Notes: a model not told the origin generated them from the letters alone. Counted from the first letter of the stretch, positions 20,106-29,141 are shown. The stretch: DNA of 64,000 nt from Zestomonas carbonaria (GCF_904061905.1 NZ_CAJFCI010000077.1:121084-185083), one strand, 5' to 3'. A program made the numbers and translations.

Positions 20106-21241
20106 ATCAGGCGTGCCTGTTCCTGCCACCGGAGGCGTGCGACGGAGCTGCGACGGAACTGGAAGTGCACTGCGTGCAGCAGGGAACCACCAGCGTCATG
20201 AGCTTTGCCGCCGCCCTGGAGCGCTTGTCGCCACCCTGGCGGCTGGTCCTGCCGGTCGAGGCGGTCACTGCCTGTGCCGTGCAGTTGCCAACCCAGAAGG
20301 CGCGCTGGCTCCGCCAGGCACTGCCGTTCGCGGTGGAGGAACTGCTCGCCGAGGATGTGGAGCGCTTCCACCTGGCGCTCGGGGCGTCACTGGCCGATGG
20401 CCGTCACCGGGTATTCGCCGTGCGCCGCGACTGGCTGGAGAGCTGGCTGGCGCTGTGCGGCGACAAGCGGCCGGGCAGCATCCAGGTGGATGCCGACCTG
20501 CTGCCCGACGACGGTACCCGGCTCGGCTGGCTGGATGGGCGCTGGCTGCTTGGTGGTGCCGGCAGCGCACGCCTGGCCCTGGCCAGCGAGGACTGGCCCG
20601 CGCTGGCGGCGAACTGTCCGCCGCCACGGCGGGCCCATGCGCCGCGGGAGCAGGCGCGCCTGGAGGACGTCGAGGAGCAGGAGAGCGTTGCCGACATGCA
20701 CGCTTGGCTGGCCGGGCAGCGTGGAACCTGCGAGCTGGCCCAGGCCGAGTTCGCGGTGCGCGAGCCGGGCGGCCACTGGCAGCGCTGGCGGCCGCTGCTC
20801 GGCTTGCTCGGTCTCTGGCTGCTGCTGCAATGGGGCTTCAACCTGGCCCAGGGCTGGTACTTGCAGCGCGAGGGCGAGCGCTACGCGGCGGCCAGTGCCG
20901 ATCTCTACCGCGAGCTGTTCCCCGAGGACACCCGGCTGGTCAACCTGCGCCACCAGTTCGACCAGCACCTCGCCGAGGCTTCCGGCTCGGGGCAGGGGCA
21001 CCTGCTCGGCCTGCTCGGCCAGGCCAGCGACGCGCTGCTGGCCGAGGGCGGGCAACTGCGTGTGCAGCAGATGGACTTCAGCGAGGGGCGCGGCGATCTG
21101 GCCTTGCAGGTCCAGGCGCCGGGCTTCGATGCCCTGGAGCGCCTGCGCCAGCGTCTGCTGGAGGCCGGCCTGAGCGTGCAACTGGGGTCGGCCAGCCGTG
21201 AGGAAGGCGGTGTCAGCGCGCGGTTGGTGATCGGAGGATGA
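20102..21241 (+). CDS. xcpY: Type II secretion actin-like platform protein XcpY (GspL)
   Basis: GspL bridges the XcpR ATPase and the inner-membrane platform. The 379-residue protein has an N-terminal actin-like cytoplasmic domain (from MNQACLFLPPEA, with LPTQKARWLRQALPFAVEE), one membrane segment around residues 233-248 (LLGLLGLWLLLQWGFN) and a periplasmic ferredoxin-like domain. Start and stop overlap xcpX and xcpZ by 4 bp. Confidence 0.94.
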   Translation: MNQACLFLPPEACDGAATELEVHCVQQGTTSVMSFAAALERLSPPWRLVLPVEAVTACAVQLPTQKARWLRQALPFAVEELLAEDVERFHLALGASLADGRHRVFAVRRDWLESWLALCGDKRPGSIQVDADLLPDDGTRLGWLDGRWLLGGAGSARLALASEDWPALAANCPPPRRAHAPREQARLEDVEEQESVADMHAWLAGQRGTCELAQAEFAVREPGGHWQRWRPLLGLLGLWLLLQWGFNLAQGWYLQREGERYAAASADLYRELFPEDTRLVNLRHQFDQHLAEASGSGQGHLLGLLGQASDALLAEGGQLRVQQMDFSEGRGDLALQVQAPGFDALERLRQRLLEAGLSVQLGSASREEGGVSARLVIGG

Positions 21242-21765
21242 GGATGGAATCGAGAGGATTGAATGCGCCGCTGGCGGTGCGCCTGGAGCAGTCGCCATGG
21301 TTCCAGCGCTGGCGCGCCCTGGCACCCCGCGACCGGCTGGCGCTGGCGGTGCTGGGTGGCTTCCTGCTGCTGGTCCTGCTGTACCTGCTGCTCTGGCGAC
21401 CGGTCGAGCAGCAGCGCGATGCGGCACGCCGCTACTTCGAGCAGCAGCGCGAGCTGAACGTCTACCTGCAAGCCTGGGCGCCGCTGGCGCGCGGTGCCAG
21501 GGAGCGGCCGCAGACCAGCGTCGATCCGGCGCGCCTGCAGGGTCTGGTGACCGCCAGCGCGGCGGAGCATGGGCTGGCGGTGGAGCGTCTGGACGGCGAA
21601 GGAGAGGGCGGTGTGCAGGTCAGCCTGCAGGCGGCGCCCTTCGCCCGCCTGCTGGGCTGGTTCGCCGCGCTGGAGGGGCAGGGCGTGCGCATCGACGAAG
21701 CCGGCCTGGATCGCACGGGAGAAGGCTTGGTGGCGGCGCGGCTGACCCTGCGGGCCGGTCCGTGA
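21238..21765 (+). CDS. xcpZ: Type II secretion protein XcpZ (GspM)
   Basis: GspM partners with XcpY in the inner membrane. The 175-residue protein has a short cytoplasmic N-terminus, a membrane helix near residues 36-54 (LALAVLGGFLLLVLLYLLLW) and a periplasmic ferredoxin-like domain. Two ATGs, at 21238 and 21244, are possible; 21238 overlaps the xcpY stop. It is the last gene of the xcp operon. No strong terminator hairpin is visible in the 228 bp before the tRNA genes. Confidence 0.94.
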   Translation: MRMESRGLNAPLAVRLEQSPWFQRWRALAPRDRLALAVLGGFLLLVLLYLLLWRPVEQQRDAARRYFEQQRELNVYLQAWAPLARGARERPQTSVDPARLQGLVTASAAEHGLAVERLDGEGEGGVQVSLQAAPFARLLGWFAALEGQGVRIDEAGLDRTGEGLVAARLTLRAGP

Positions 21766-21993
21766 TCGCTGCGCCATGCTGGGGCAGGGCGCTGCTGGAG
21801 TGTGCGGGAAAGGTGCTCCGGGAATGCTGGCGCGGGAGCGGTTTCTGGCCAGCTTCGCCCTTCCGGGAGCGCGAATGGATTCGCGCCTGGGTATGCGGCG
21901 TCAGTCTGACGGAATCCCGTTTTCCAGAAAATTTCCATGCAGGGTGTTGACTTAGCACCGCCTCCTGCGTAAATTGCGCGCCTCGCAAGGCAA

Positions 21994-22069
21994 GGCTGAT
22001 TAGCTCAGCTGGGAGAGCACCTGCATCACACGCAGGGGGTCGGCGGTTCGATCCCGTCATCAGCCACCA
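21994..22069 (+). tRNA. tRNA-Val, anticodon CAC
   Basis: A 76-nt cloverleaf with encoded CCA. The acceptor stem GGCTGAT pairs with ATCAGCC, the T loop GGTTCGATC is standard, and the anticodon stem CTGC/GCAG encloses the 7-base loop ATCACAC. The bases after T33 are C-A-C, giving anticodon CAC, which reads the valine codon GTG. Two tRNA-Asp genes follow on the same strand. Confidence 0.95.
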
Positions 22070-22101
22070 AACCTTGCTACGGACGAAAGTCCGGCCGACG
22101 C

Positions 22102-22178
22102 GCAGCGGTAGTTCAGTCGGTTAGAATACCGGCCTGTCACGCCGGGGGTCGCGGGTTCGAGTCCCGTCCGCTGCGCCA
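22102..22178 (+). tRNA. tRNA-Asp, anticodon GTC (copy 1)
   Basis: A 77-nt cloverleaf including CCA. The acceptor GCAGCGG pairs with CCGCTGC, and the anticodon loop CTGTCAC gives GTC (Asp). It is identical over its length to the second copy at 22275-22351. Both are preceded by the short direct repeat ACGGACGAAAGTCC. Confidence 0.97.
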
Positions 22179-22274
22179 TATTCTCCATGCCGGGTTCGCC
22201 GGGCATGAGGTGAGAAGCCAAAGGCTTGGCACCAGACGAAGCAAGAGTTCCACGGACGAAAGTCCAACCGACGC

Positions 22275-22351
22275 GCAGCGGTAGTTCAGTCGGTTAGAAT
22301 ACCGGCCTGTCACGCCGGGGGTCGCGGGTTCGAGTCCCGTCCGCTGCGCCA
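22275..22351 (+). tRNA. tRNA-Asp, anticodon GTC (copy 2)
   Basis: A 77-nt tRNA identical to the copy at 22102-22178, with the same 5' flanking repeat (ACGGACGAAAGTCC at about 22252-22265). This indicates a tandem duplication that included leader sequence. A strong terminator follows directly. Confidence 0.97.
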
Positions 22352-22356
22352 TACCG

Positions 22357-22388
22357 AAAGCCCCGAGTCGCAAGACTCGGGGCTTTTT
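22357..22388 (+). terminator. Rho-independent terminator of the Val-Asp-Asp tRNA operon
   Basis: A perfect 13-bp stem, AAAGCCCCGAGTC / GACTCGGGGCTTT, with the tetraloop GCAA and a run of T. It lies 5 bp after the second tRNA-Asp. Confidence 0.95.
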
Positions 22389-22495
22389 CTTTGCGCCATC
22401 CTGCGGCCTCGACATCTTTCGTTCATCAGGGATCTTTAGGCTGCCTGGCACGGTCTTTGTTTCCAGTCACGTGTCAGCTTCAGGAGAGCCCAAGA

Positions 22496-22582
22496 ATGGA
22501 TGACTATCAGGAAGAATTGCTCGAATACCATGCCAGCGAACAGGACGCCGCCGAGCTGGTCGACGATGCCACCGAGATGTGA
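22496..22582 (+). CDS. Possible 28-residue acidic small protein
   Basis: A short frame, MDDYQEELLEYHASEQDAAE then LVDDATEM, is preceded by CAGGAGAG at a workable distance (about 8-10 bp). It is strongly acidic and helix-prone, and it follows the tRNA terminator as an isolated unit convergent with the AraC-type gene. I recognise no family. It is longer upstream only by an unlikely in-frame extension. Confidence 0.4.
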   Translation: MDDYQEELLEYHASEQDAAELVDDATEM

Positions 22583-22593
22583 GCCGGGCCCGG

Positions 22594-23631
22594 CTAGCCG
22601 GCCTGGCGCTGCTCGCGCCGATACTCTCCGGGCGTCTGCCCGCTCCAGCGCTTGAAGGCACGCTGGAACGCCTCGGCGGAGGCGAAGCCGAGCAGGTAGG
22701 CTATTTCCCCGAAGGTCAGTTCGGTGTCGCGGATATAGGCCATCGCCAGGTCGCGGCGGGTGTCGTTGAGGATGCTGCGGAACTGGGTGCCTTCTTCCGC
22801 CAGCTTGCGGCGCAGGGTCCAGGTGGGCATCTGCAGGCGGCTGGCGACTTCCTCCAGGTCCGGTTCCCGGCCCAGCAGCAGCGGGCCGAGCAGGTGCACG
22901 ATGCGTTCGCGCAGGCTGCGGGTGCGGGTCAGTTGCTCCAGTTCCCGTTCGCAGATTTCCAGCAGGTGCCGCCAGGTGCCTGGGCTGTGCTCGGGGTTGC
23001 GCAGGGCCAGGTTGGCCTGGTCGAAGCGCAACTGGTTGGTGGGGGCGCCGAACTCCACCGGGCAGTCGAACAACTCGCCGTAGCGCTCGCCGTAGCCCGG
23101 ATCGGGGAACTCGATCATCACTCGCTCCAGACGCAGTCCGCCGCCGCATAGCCGCTTCAACTGGCAGGCCCAACTGGCCAGCACGGCATCCACCACGAAG
23201 CGGTTGTAGGCGTTGTAGGGGCTGATCGAATAGAAGCGCAGCCAGGCGCCGCGATTGTCTTCGACGAAGCTCGACTGGCCACGGTAGTTCTGCGCATAGA
23301 GCGGCTCGAAGCGGGTCAGGATGCGCGCCGCCTCGCGTACCGTCGGCGCCTGCTGGGCGGTGACGCCGGCCAGGCCCAGGCGGTTGAGGCTGCCGAGTGC
23401 GCCCATTTGCAGGCCCAGCGCCGGATCGCCGGTGAGCTGGATCGCCGCGTGGCCGAGGCGCATGTAGCGCGGGATCGACAGGCGCGCGCGTGGTTCGGCC
23501 CGGCGCGCGGCGTCCAGGCCGTACTGCTCGAGCAGCGGGGTGGGGTCCTGGCCATGATTGCGCACGGCATCGGCGAGGCTGTCGATGAAGGCGACGCTGA
23601 GGTCGCCGAGGCGCACGCGGGTGGGCTTCAT
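22594..23631 (-). CDS. AraC-family transcriptional regulator
   Basis: A 345-residue regulator. It has an N-terminal ligand-binding domain of the type found in OruR/ArgR-like AraC proteins (LEQYGLDAARRAEPRARLSI, GLQMGALGSL) and a C-terminal double helix-turn-helix (DLEEVASRLQMPTWTLRRKL and FGEIAYLLGFASAEAFQRAF, ending GQTPGEYRREQ). The ATG overlaps the stop of the upstream amidohydrolase by one base (TGATG), so the two genes form an operon. The effector is unknown. The fadH gene diverging from this pair is a possible target. Confidence 0.9.
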   Translation of the reverse strand: MKPTRVRLGDLSVAFIDSLADAVRNHGQDPTPLLEQYGLDAARRAEPRARLSIPRYMRLGHAAIQLTGDPALGLQMGALGSLNRLGLAGVTAQQAPTVREAARILTRFEPLYAQNYRGQSSFVEDNRGAWLRFYSISPYNAYNRFVVDAVLASWACQLKRLCGGGLRLERVMIEFPDPGYGERYGELFDCPVEFGAPTNQLRFDQANLALRNPEHSPGTWRHLLEICERELEQLTRTRSLRERIVHLLGPLLLGREPDLEEVASRLQMPTWTLRRKLAEEGTQFRSILNDTRRDLAMAYIRDTELTFGEIAYLLGFASAEAFQRAFKRWSGQTPGEYRREQRQAG

Positions 23632-24761
23632 CACAACCACAGGTTGACCAGGCGCGCGCCGGGGCCGTCGTCGGCCAGCCGGTAGTGCTGCGGCGTGGCC
23701 ACCAGGCTCTGCCCGTCGCTGCCCAGGTCCCACAGTTGGCCGCGCATGAACACGGTGATCCCGGCCCGGGCGCCGCTGTCCGGCAGGCGGCCAGCCAGGG
23801 CCAGGCGTTGCCAGGCCTCGCCTTCGCTCAGTTCGCCAGGGCGCAGGCTGACGTCCGCCGGCGCCGGCGCGCCGTTGTAGCCGCCCCAGGGGCGCTGCCA
23901 GTGGCCGTTGCCGCTGAGGAAGGCGGGCACCGCCAGCAGTTGCGCGCCTTGCCGCATGAGCTCGGCATAGCCGGCCGGGTACCAACTGTCGGCGCAGATC
24001 AGCACGCCCAGGCGGCCGGCGGGGGTGTCCACCGTCTGCAGGTCGCTGGCGGGAGCGGCCGCGGTGAAGGGTTGCTCGTCGCGGATCGGGAAGACCTTGC
24101 GCTGCGGCTGGCCGAGCGGGGTGCCGTCCACGCCGAACACCAGGCTGGCGTTGTACAGCGGCCCCTTGCCGACGCGCAGTTGGCCGTTCTCCACCCGGGG
24201 TTCGGGCAGCACGATGGAGCCGGCCACCAGGGTCACGCCGAAGCGCTTGGCCAGGCCGCCGAACAGTTCCTGGTAATCCTTCGCCATGCGCTTGGCCTTC
24301 ATGCGCAGCAGTGCGTCGGCCAGGCGATCCTCGCCATGCGCGGCGAACCAGGCCAGGCCCAGGCGCAGCGGGTTGCTGGCCGCCATCCAGGTCATCGCCT
24401 CGTCCAGCGTGGCGGCCCGGTAGACCTCCGCCTTCTCGCCGCTGGCCACCAGCCAGGTCCCGACATGCTCGGGAAGCACCACCACCGTCTTGTCGTTGAG
24501 CAGCCCTTCGCCGCGCGCCTTCTCCAGGTAGGCGACGAACTTCAGCTCGAGCCGTTCTCGGCTCTGGTAGTCGCCGGCGAACAGTTCCGGCTGGATGCCC
24601 AGCAGGTTGCCGTGCTCGCCCGGCTGTCCTTCGTCGAGGACGACCTGGCTGCGTAGGTCGGACAGGTAATGACCGACCGGGCGCGTCTCGGACCACAGCA
24701 GATAGCTGGCGAGCAGGGCCAGGCTGAGGGTGAGCGTGATGATTCGCAAGAGTTTGAACAT
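23631..24761 (-). CDS. Membrane-anchored carbon-nitrogen hydrolase (nitrilase superfamily)
   Basis: A 376-residue protein with an N-terminal membrane anchor or signal sequence (LLRIITLTLSLALLASYLLW, residues 4-23) and a nitrilase-superfamily domain. The catalytic triad is visible: Glu98 in VVLPEHVG, Lys222 in QRKVFPI and Cys256 in GVLICADSW. The substrate cannot be inferred. A periplasmic location is suggested by the anchor. It is co-transcribed with the AraC regulator and divergent from fadH. Confidence 0.87.
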   Translation of the reverse strand: MFKLLRIITLTLSLALLASYLLWSETRPVGHYLSDLRSQVVLDEGQPGEHGNLLGIQPELFAGDYQSRERLELKFVAYLEKARGEGLLNDKTVVVLPEHVGTWLVASGEKAEVYRAATLDEAMTWMAASNPLRLGLAWFAAHGEDRLADALLRMKAKRMAKDYQELFGGLAKRFGVTLVAGSIVLPEPRVENGQLRVGKGPLYNASLVFGVDGTPLGQPQRKVFPIRDEQPFTAAAPASDLQTVDTPAGRLGVLICADSWYPAGYAELMRQGAQLLAVPAFLSGNGHWQRPWGGYNGAPAPADVSLRPGELSEGEAWQRLALAGRLPDSGARAGITVFMRGQLWDLGSDGQSLVATPQHYRLADDGPGARLVNLWL

Positions 24762-24965
24762 CGGCCGGCTGCCTGTTGGATTCAGGCCCTAGGTTAGGAG
24801 CGGGGCCGGGAAATGCCAAGCCGTGCTGCGCATTTCGATCAGTAACTAGTCACTTTGGATCATTGAGCGCTTGGGGCCGGCTCCTTATCGTCTGTTCCAT
24901 AACCGACCACCGCCCATTTCGAGGCGATGGCATTCCGTGAATCAGCTTGGCGTGGAGTTTCCCCC

Positions 24966-26999
24966 ATGAGCACTCGCTACCCGCACCTGTTGGCCCCCCT
25001 CGACCTGGGCTTCACCACCCTGAAGAACCGCACCCTGATGGGCTCCATGCACACCGGCCTGGAAGAGCGGCCGAATGGTTTCGAACGCATGGCGGCCTAT
25101 TTCGCCGAACGCGCCCGTGGCGGCGTCGGCCTGATGGTCACCGGCGGTATCGGCCCGAACGAGGAGGGCGGCGTCTATACCGGCGCGGCCAAGCTGACCA
25201 CCGTCGAGGAAGCCGAGAAGCACCGCATCGTCACCCGCGCGGTGCACGAGGCGGACGGCAAGATCTGCATGCAGATCCTCCACGCCGGCCGCTACGCCTA
25301 CAGCCCGAAATCGGTGGCGCCGAGCGCCATCCAGGCGCCGATCAACCCGTTCAAGCCGCGCGAGCTGGACGAAGAGGGCATCGAGAAGCAGATCCAGGAC
25401 TTCGTCACCTGCTCCGTGCTGGCCCAGCAGGCCGAGTACGACGGCGTCGAAATCATGGGATCGGAAGGCTACTTCATCAACCAGTTCCTGGTCGCCCACA
25501 CCAACCAGCGCACCGACCGCTGGGGCGGCAGCTACGAGAACCGCATGCGCCTGCCGGTGGAGATCGTCCGCCGCGTGCGCGAGGCCGTGGGGCCGAACTT
25601 CATCATCATCTACCGCCTGTCGATGCTCGACCTGGTGGAAGGCGGCAGCACCTGGGACGAGATCGTCCTGCTGGCCAAGGCCATCGAGGCGGCTGGCGCG
25701 ACCATCATCAACACCGGTATCGGCTGGCACGAGGCGCGCATCCCGACCATCGCCACCAAGGTGCCGCGCGCGGCCTTCACCAAGGTCACCGCCAAGCTGC
25801 GCGGCGAGATCGGCATCCCGCTGATCACCACCAACCGCATCAACACCCCGGAAGTGGCCGAGCAGGTACTGGCCGAGGGCGACGCCGACATGGTCTCCAT
25901 GGCCCGTCCGTTCCTCGCCGATCCGGATTTCGTCAACAAGGCCGCCGAAGGCCGCGCCGACGAGATCAACACCTGCATCGGCTGCAACCAGGCCTGCCTG
26001 GACCACACCTTCGGCGGCAAGCTGACCAGTTGCCTGGTCAACCCGCGCGCCTGCCACGAGACCGAGCTGAACTACATCCCGGTCGCCCGGGCGAAGAAGA
26101 TCGCCGTGGTCGGCGCCGGCCCGGCCGGGCTGTCCGCCGCCAGCGTGGCGGCCGAGCGCGGCCACCAGGTGACCCTGTTCGACGCGGCCGCCGAGATCGG
26201 CGGCCAGTTCAACGTCGCCAAGCGCGTGCCGGGCAAGGAAGAGTTCTACGAGACCCTGCGCTACTTCAAGCGCAAGCTGGAAACCTCCGGCGTCGACCTG
26301 CGCCTGAACACCCGCGTGTCGGTCGACGACCTGGCCAAGGGCGGCTACGACGAGATCATCCTGGCCACCGGCATCGTGCCGCGCACCCCGGCGATTCCCG
26401 GCATCGAGCACGAGAAGGTGATCGGCTACCTGGACGCCATCCTCCAGCGCAAGCCGGTCGGCCAGAAGGTCGCGGTGATCGGCGCCGGCGGCATCGGCTT
26501 CGACGTCTCCGAGTTCATCGTCCACCAGGGCGAGGCCACCAGCCAGAATCGCGAGGCGTTCTGGAAGGAGTGGGGCATCGATGGCGCGCTGGAGGCCCGT
26601 GGCGGCATCGCCGGGATCAAGGCCGAAGTGCATCCGGCGGCGCGCCAGGTGTTCCTGCTGCAGCGCAAGAAGTCCAAGGTCGGCGACGGCCTGGGCAAGA
26701 CCACCGGCTGGATCCACCGCACCGGGCTGAAGAACAAGAACGTGCAGATGCTCAATTCGGTCGAGTACCTCAAGGTGGACGACGATGGCCTGCACATCCG
26801 CATCGCCGAGGGCGAGCCGCAGGTGCTGCCGGTGGATACGGTGATCGTCTGCGCCGGCCAGGACCCGCTGCGCGAGCTGCATGACGGCCTGGTCGCCGCC
26901 GGGCAGAACGTGCACCTGATCGGTGGCGCCGACGTGGCCGCCGAGCTGGACGCCAAGCGCGCCATCAACCAGGGCTCGCGGTTGGCCGCCGAGCTGTAG
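24966..26999 (+). CDS. fadH: 2,4-dienoyl-CoA reductase (NADPH), FadH-type
   Basis: FadH removes double bonds during beta-oxidation of unsaturated fatty acids using FMN, FAD and a 4Fe-4S cluster. From ATG 24966 the protein has 677 residues: an N-terminal Old Yellow Enzyme-like TIM barrel (HLLAPLDLGFTTLKNRTLMG, HAGRYAYSP), the cluster cysteines CIGCNQAC and later CLVNPRAC, and C-terminal nucleotide-binding domains with VVGAGPAGLSAA and VIGAGGIGFD. A GGAG site precedes this start. An in-frame ATG 13 codons earlier is less likely. Confidence 0.94.
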   Translation: MSTRYPHLLAPLDLGFTTLKNRTLMGSMHTGLEERPNGFERMAAYFAERARGGVGLMVTGGIGPNEEGGVYTGAAKLTTVEEAEKHRIVTRAVHEADGKICMQILHAGRYAYSPKSVAPSAIQAPINPFKPRELDEEGIEKQIQDFVTCSVLAQQAEYDGVEIMGSEGYFINQFLVAHTNQRTDRWGGSYENRMRLPVEIVRRVREAVGPNFIIIYRLSMLDLVEGGSTWDEIVLLAKAIEAAGATIINTGIGWHEARIPTIATKVPRAAFTKVTAKLRGEIGIPLITTNRINTPEVAEQVLAEGDADMVSMARPFLADPDFVNKAAEGRADEINTCIGCNQACLDHTFGGKLTSCLVNPRACHETELNYIPVARAKKIAVVGAGPAGLSAASVAAERGHQVTLFDAAAEIGGQFNVAKRVPGKEEFYETLRYFKRKLETSGVDLRLNTRVSVDDLAKGGYDEIILATGIVPRTPAIPGIEHEKVIGYLDAILQRKPVGQKVAVIGAGGIGFDVSEFIVHQGEATSQNREAFWKEWGIDGALEARGGIAGIKAEVHPAARQVFLLQRKKSKVGDGLGKTTGWIHRTGLKNKNVQMLNSVEYLKVDDDGLHIRIAEGEPQVLPVDTVIVCAGQDPLRELHDGLVAAGQNVHLIGGADVAAELDAKRAINQGSRLAAEL

Positions 27000-27012
27000 G
27001 CCGCGCAGGCTC

Positions 27013-27091
27013 TCTGGGTCCCCGCGTTCGTGGGGACGACGGGCACCGTGATATCGCGTCATTCCCGCGAAGGCGGGACGCTGCTTGCATC
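27013..27091. repeat. REP-like palindromes between fadH and SnoaL gene
   Basis: Two palindromes lie in the 147-bp gap: CCCCGCG-TT-CGTGGGG at 27020-27035, within a GGGTCCCC context, and CCCGC-GAAG-GCGGG near 27064-27077, preceded by GTCATT. Both belong to the same dispersed family as those at 11331 and 32511-32570. Confidence 0.75.
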
Positions 27092-27146
27092 GAGCGCCCT
27101 TCAGGGGGCTCGAAGCGAGTAATCCACTCAACACAGGAGGTTCCGC

Positions 27147-27575
27147 ATGTCCGCTCCGCAACTACAACCCAATGCCGCCGCCACGCTGGCGAAATGGCAC
27201 GAGTTGATCGCCGCCCACGACCTGAGCGGGCTGCCCGGGCTGCTGCATCCCGGGGCGGTGTTCCGCTCGCCGATGGCGCACAAGCCCTACGAGGGCGCGC
27301 CGGTGGTGTCGCTGATCCTCAACACGGTGCTCAAGGTGTTCGAGGACTTCACCTACCACCGCGAACTGTCCTCGGCCGATGGCCTGAGCGTGGTGCTGGA
27401 GTTCAGCGCCCGGGTCGGCGACCGGCAGCTCAAGGGGATCGACATGATCCGTTTCGACGAGTCCGGCAAGGTCGTCGAGTTCGAGGTGATGATCCGTCCC
27501 ATGAGCGGCTTGCAGGCCCTGGGCGAGGAAATGGGCCGGCGCCTGGCGCCCTTGCTCGCCGCCAGGGCGGGCTGA
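27147..27575 (+). CDS. SnoaL/NTF2-like protein
   Basis: A 142-residue small protein with the NTF2-like cone pattern: an N-terminal helix (ATLAKWHELIAAHDLSGLPG), LHPGAVFRSP, and C-terminal strands with IDMIRFDESGKVVEFEVMIR, the typical SnoaL ending. Members act as isomerases, hydrolases or ligand-binding proteins; no function can be assigned here. It has a near-perfect ribosome-binding site (AGGAGG). Confidence 0.8.
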   Translation: MSAPQLQPNAAATLAKWHELIAAHDLSGLPGLLHPGAVFRSPMAHKPYEGAPVVSLILNTVLKVFEDFTYHRELSSADGLSVVLEFSARVGDRQLKGIDMIRFDESGKVVEFEVMIRPMSGLQALGEEMGRRLAPLLAARAG

Positions 27576-27773
27576 TTCCCCACTGTTCGCCCGGCCGTCG
27601 ACGATCCGCCGGATCGTCACGGCGAGCGACTGCCAACCCAATCACATTGTCCGCCTTCCTTTTTCCCCTAGACTTAGCCGAACCACGGCATGGCCCCTGC
27701 GTTTCCTGGGGGCATTCGACGCCGCTGGACATCTTCCGCCACCGGTGACGGGGCGGCTTGGGAGGGGAGCCCG

Positions 27774-29141
27774 ATGAGCATGCAGAACAAGCCGCAGATG
27801 GTGGAGGCCGTAGTGTTCTTCAATGAACGCGGCATCTGCAGGGAAATGCTCTTTCCCGAGTTCGAGGCGTTGCTCGACGGCGTGGTCAACATGCCCGAGT
27901 TCGTCGACCAGCAGGTCCGCGCCGTCTACGCGCTGATCAATCCGCGCCTGCTGGTGCGCGCCGCGGTGTTCTTCTACCTGGATTTCGACGAGAACGGCCG
28001 GCCCGACAGCGGCTGGAACATCCCCCTGCGCCATCTTGCCGAACGCTCCGGCCGGGGCCCGGACATGGGCGCCGGGCCGATCCGCCTGGCCTGCCGCAGC
28101 CAGTGCCCGGTGTCCTGGCACCAGATGCACCTGTGGGACCCGAGCCTGGCGCCGGGCAAGAACGACCTGGTGCTGCTGCGCGACACCATCAAGCGCAACC
28201 AGCTCGGCCTGCTGATCGAGGAGGAGAGCGCTCCGGCGGTTGCTCCCGAGCGTTTGCAGGTGGCCCCCGAGGATAAGTGGTATGCGCCGGACCCCGACAA
28301 GGAAGCGGCGGAAAGGCTCGCGGCGAAGATGGACCAGGAACATCGCCTGAAGACCGCGCAGTTGATCAAGCAGCAGCGCCTGCGCATCAGCAGCCTGGGG
28401 CGGCAGCACGAGGAGGAACTGGCGCGCTTCAAGCTGGCCGCCGAGGAGCAGCGCAAGACGCTGCTGGCCGAATCCCTCGCGTTGCGCCAGGCCCTGCGCC
28501 AGCAGGAGGACCTGAACGCCAGCCTGAAGGAGCAACTGCGCGAGCAGGTGGACAACTTCCAGAGGGTTCGCGAGGAGATGACCGAGCAGTTGCGCGCCCT
28601 GGAGCGCCACAGCCGGGCCGAGGCGGACATCCTGCGCTCGCAGTTCGACAGCGAGTTGCAGGCCCGGATTGCCGCCGCGGTGGTGGAGTACCGCGAGCAG
28701 ATCGCCATCCGCGACGTCGAGCTGGCCTATCGCAGCGAACTGGACAGCCAGTTGCAGCAGGAGATCGACCGCCTCAAGCGCGACCGCGAGGAAGCGCTCG
28801 GCCAGAGCGGCGACCAGGTGCTCGAGCGGCTGGCCAAGATGGGCGTGGTGTTCGTGGTCTACCATCCGGGCGCCGGCCACCTGACCATTCCCCTGCAGGA
28901 TATCGCCCGCTACCAGGACAACCCCCTGGCCTACGCCGCATCCAAATGCTTCGTCTCGGAGGACCAGTACCGCCAGTGGCTCGCCCACTACCAGCAGCCG
29001 GTGTGCGAGGCGCTGCAACCCAATGGCGAGCGCTGCGCCATGCCGATCGACCGGGTGGAGGCGCCGAGCCGCTTCATCGCCGACGACTCCAATTGCTGCA
29101 CTCGGCACAAGGCCGCCAACCGCCTGCGTACCGTCGGTTGA
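27774..29141 (+). CDS. Conserved coiled-coil protein of unknown function
   Basis: A 455-residue protein from ATG 27774 with a strong GGAGGGGAG ribosome-binding region. An N-terminal globular domain (about 1-165, VEAVVFFNERGICREMLFPE) is followed by a long, highly charged coiled coil (about 185-355). The short C-terminal domain has paired cysteines and a histidine (CEALQPNGERCAMPIDRV, then CCTRH), which may bind metal. I recognise no characterised family. No signal peptide or membrane segment is seen, so it is probably cytoplasmic. Confidence 0.85.
   Translation: MSMQNKPQMVEAVVFFNERGICREMLFPEFEALLDGVVNMPEFVDQQVRAVYALINPRLLVRAAVFFYLDFDENGRPDSGWNIPLRHLAERSGRGPDMGAGPIRLACRSQCPVSWHQMHLWDPSLAPGKNDLVLLRDTIKRNQLGLLIEEESAPAVAPERLQVAPEDKWYAPDPDKEAAERLAAKMDQEHRLKTAQLIKQQRLRISSLGRQHEEELARFKLAAEEQRKTLLAESLALRQALRQQEDLNASLKEQLREQVDNFQRVREEMTEQLRALERHSRAEADILRSQFDSELQARIAAAVVEYREQIAIRDVELAYRSELDSQLQQEIDRLKRDREEALGQSGDQVLERLAKMGVVFVVYHPGAGHLTIPLQDIARYQDNPLAYAASKCFVSEDQYRQWLAHYQQPVCEALQPNGERCAMPIDRVEAPSRFIADDSNCCTRHKAANRLRTVG

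Noticed and set aside
22594..24819. Single 741-codon - strand frame spanning the AraC regulator and the amidohydrolase
   Set aside because: Only its last 345 codons are the AraC protein. The upstream part overlaps, in another frame, the amidohydrolase with its intact Glu-Lys-Cys triad.
24942..27161. 739-codon open frame on the - strand opposite fadH
   Set aside because: Shadow of a gene with complete Fe-S and nucleotide-binding motifs.
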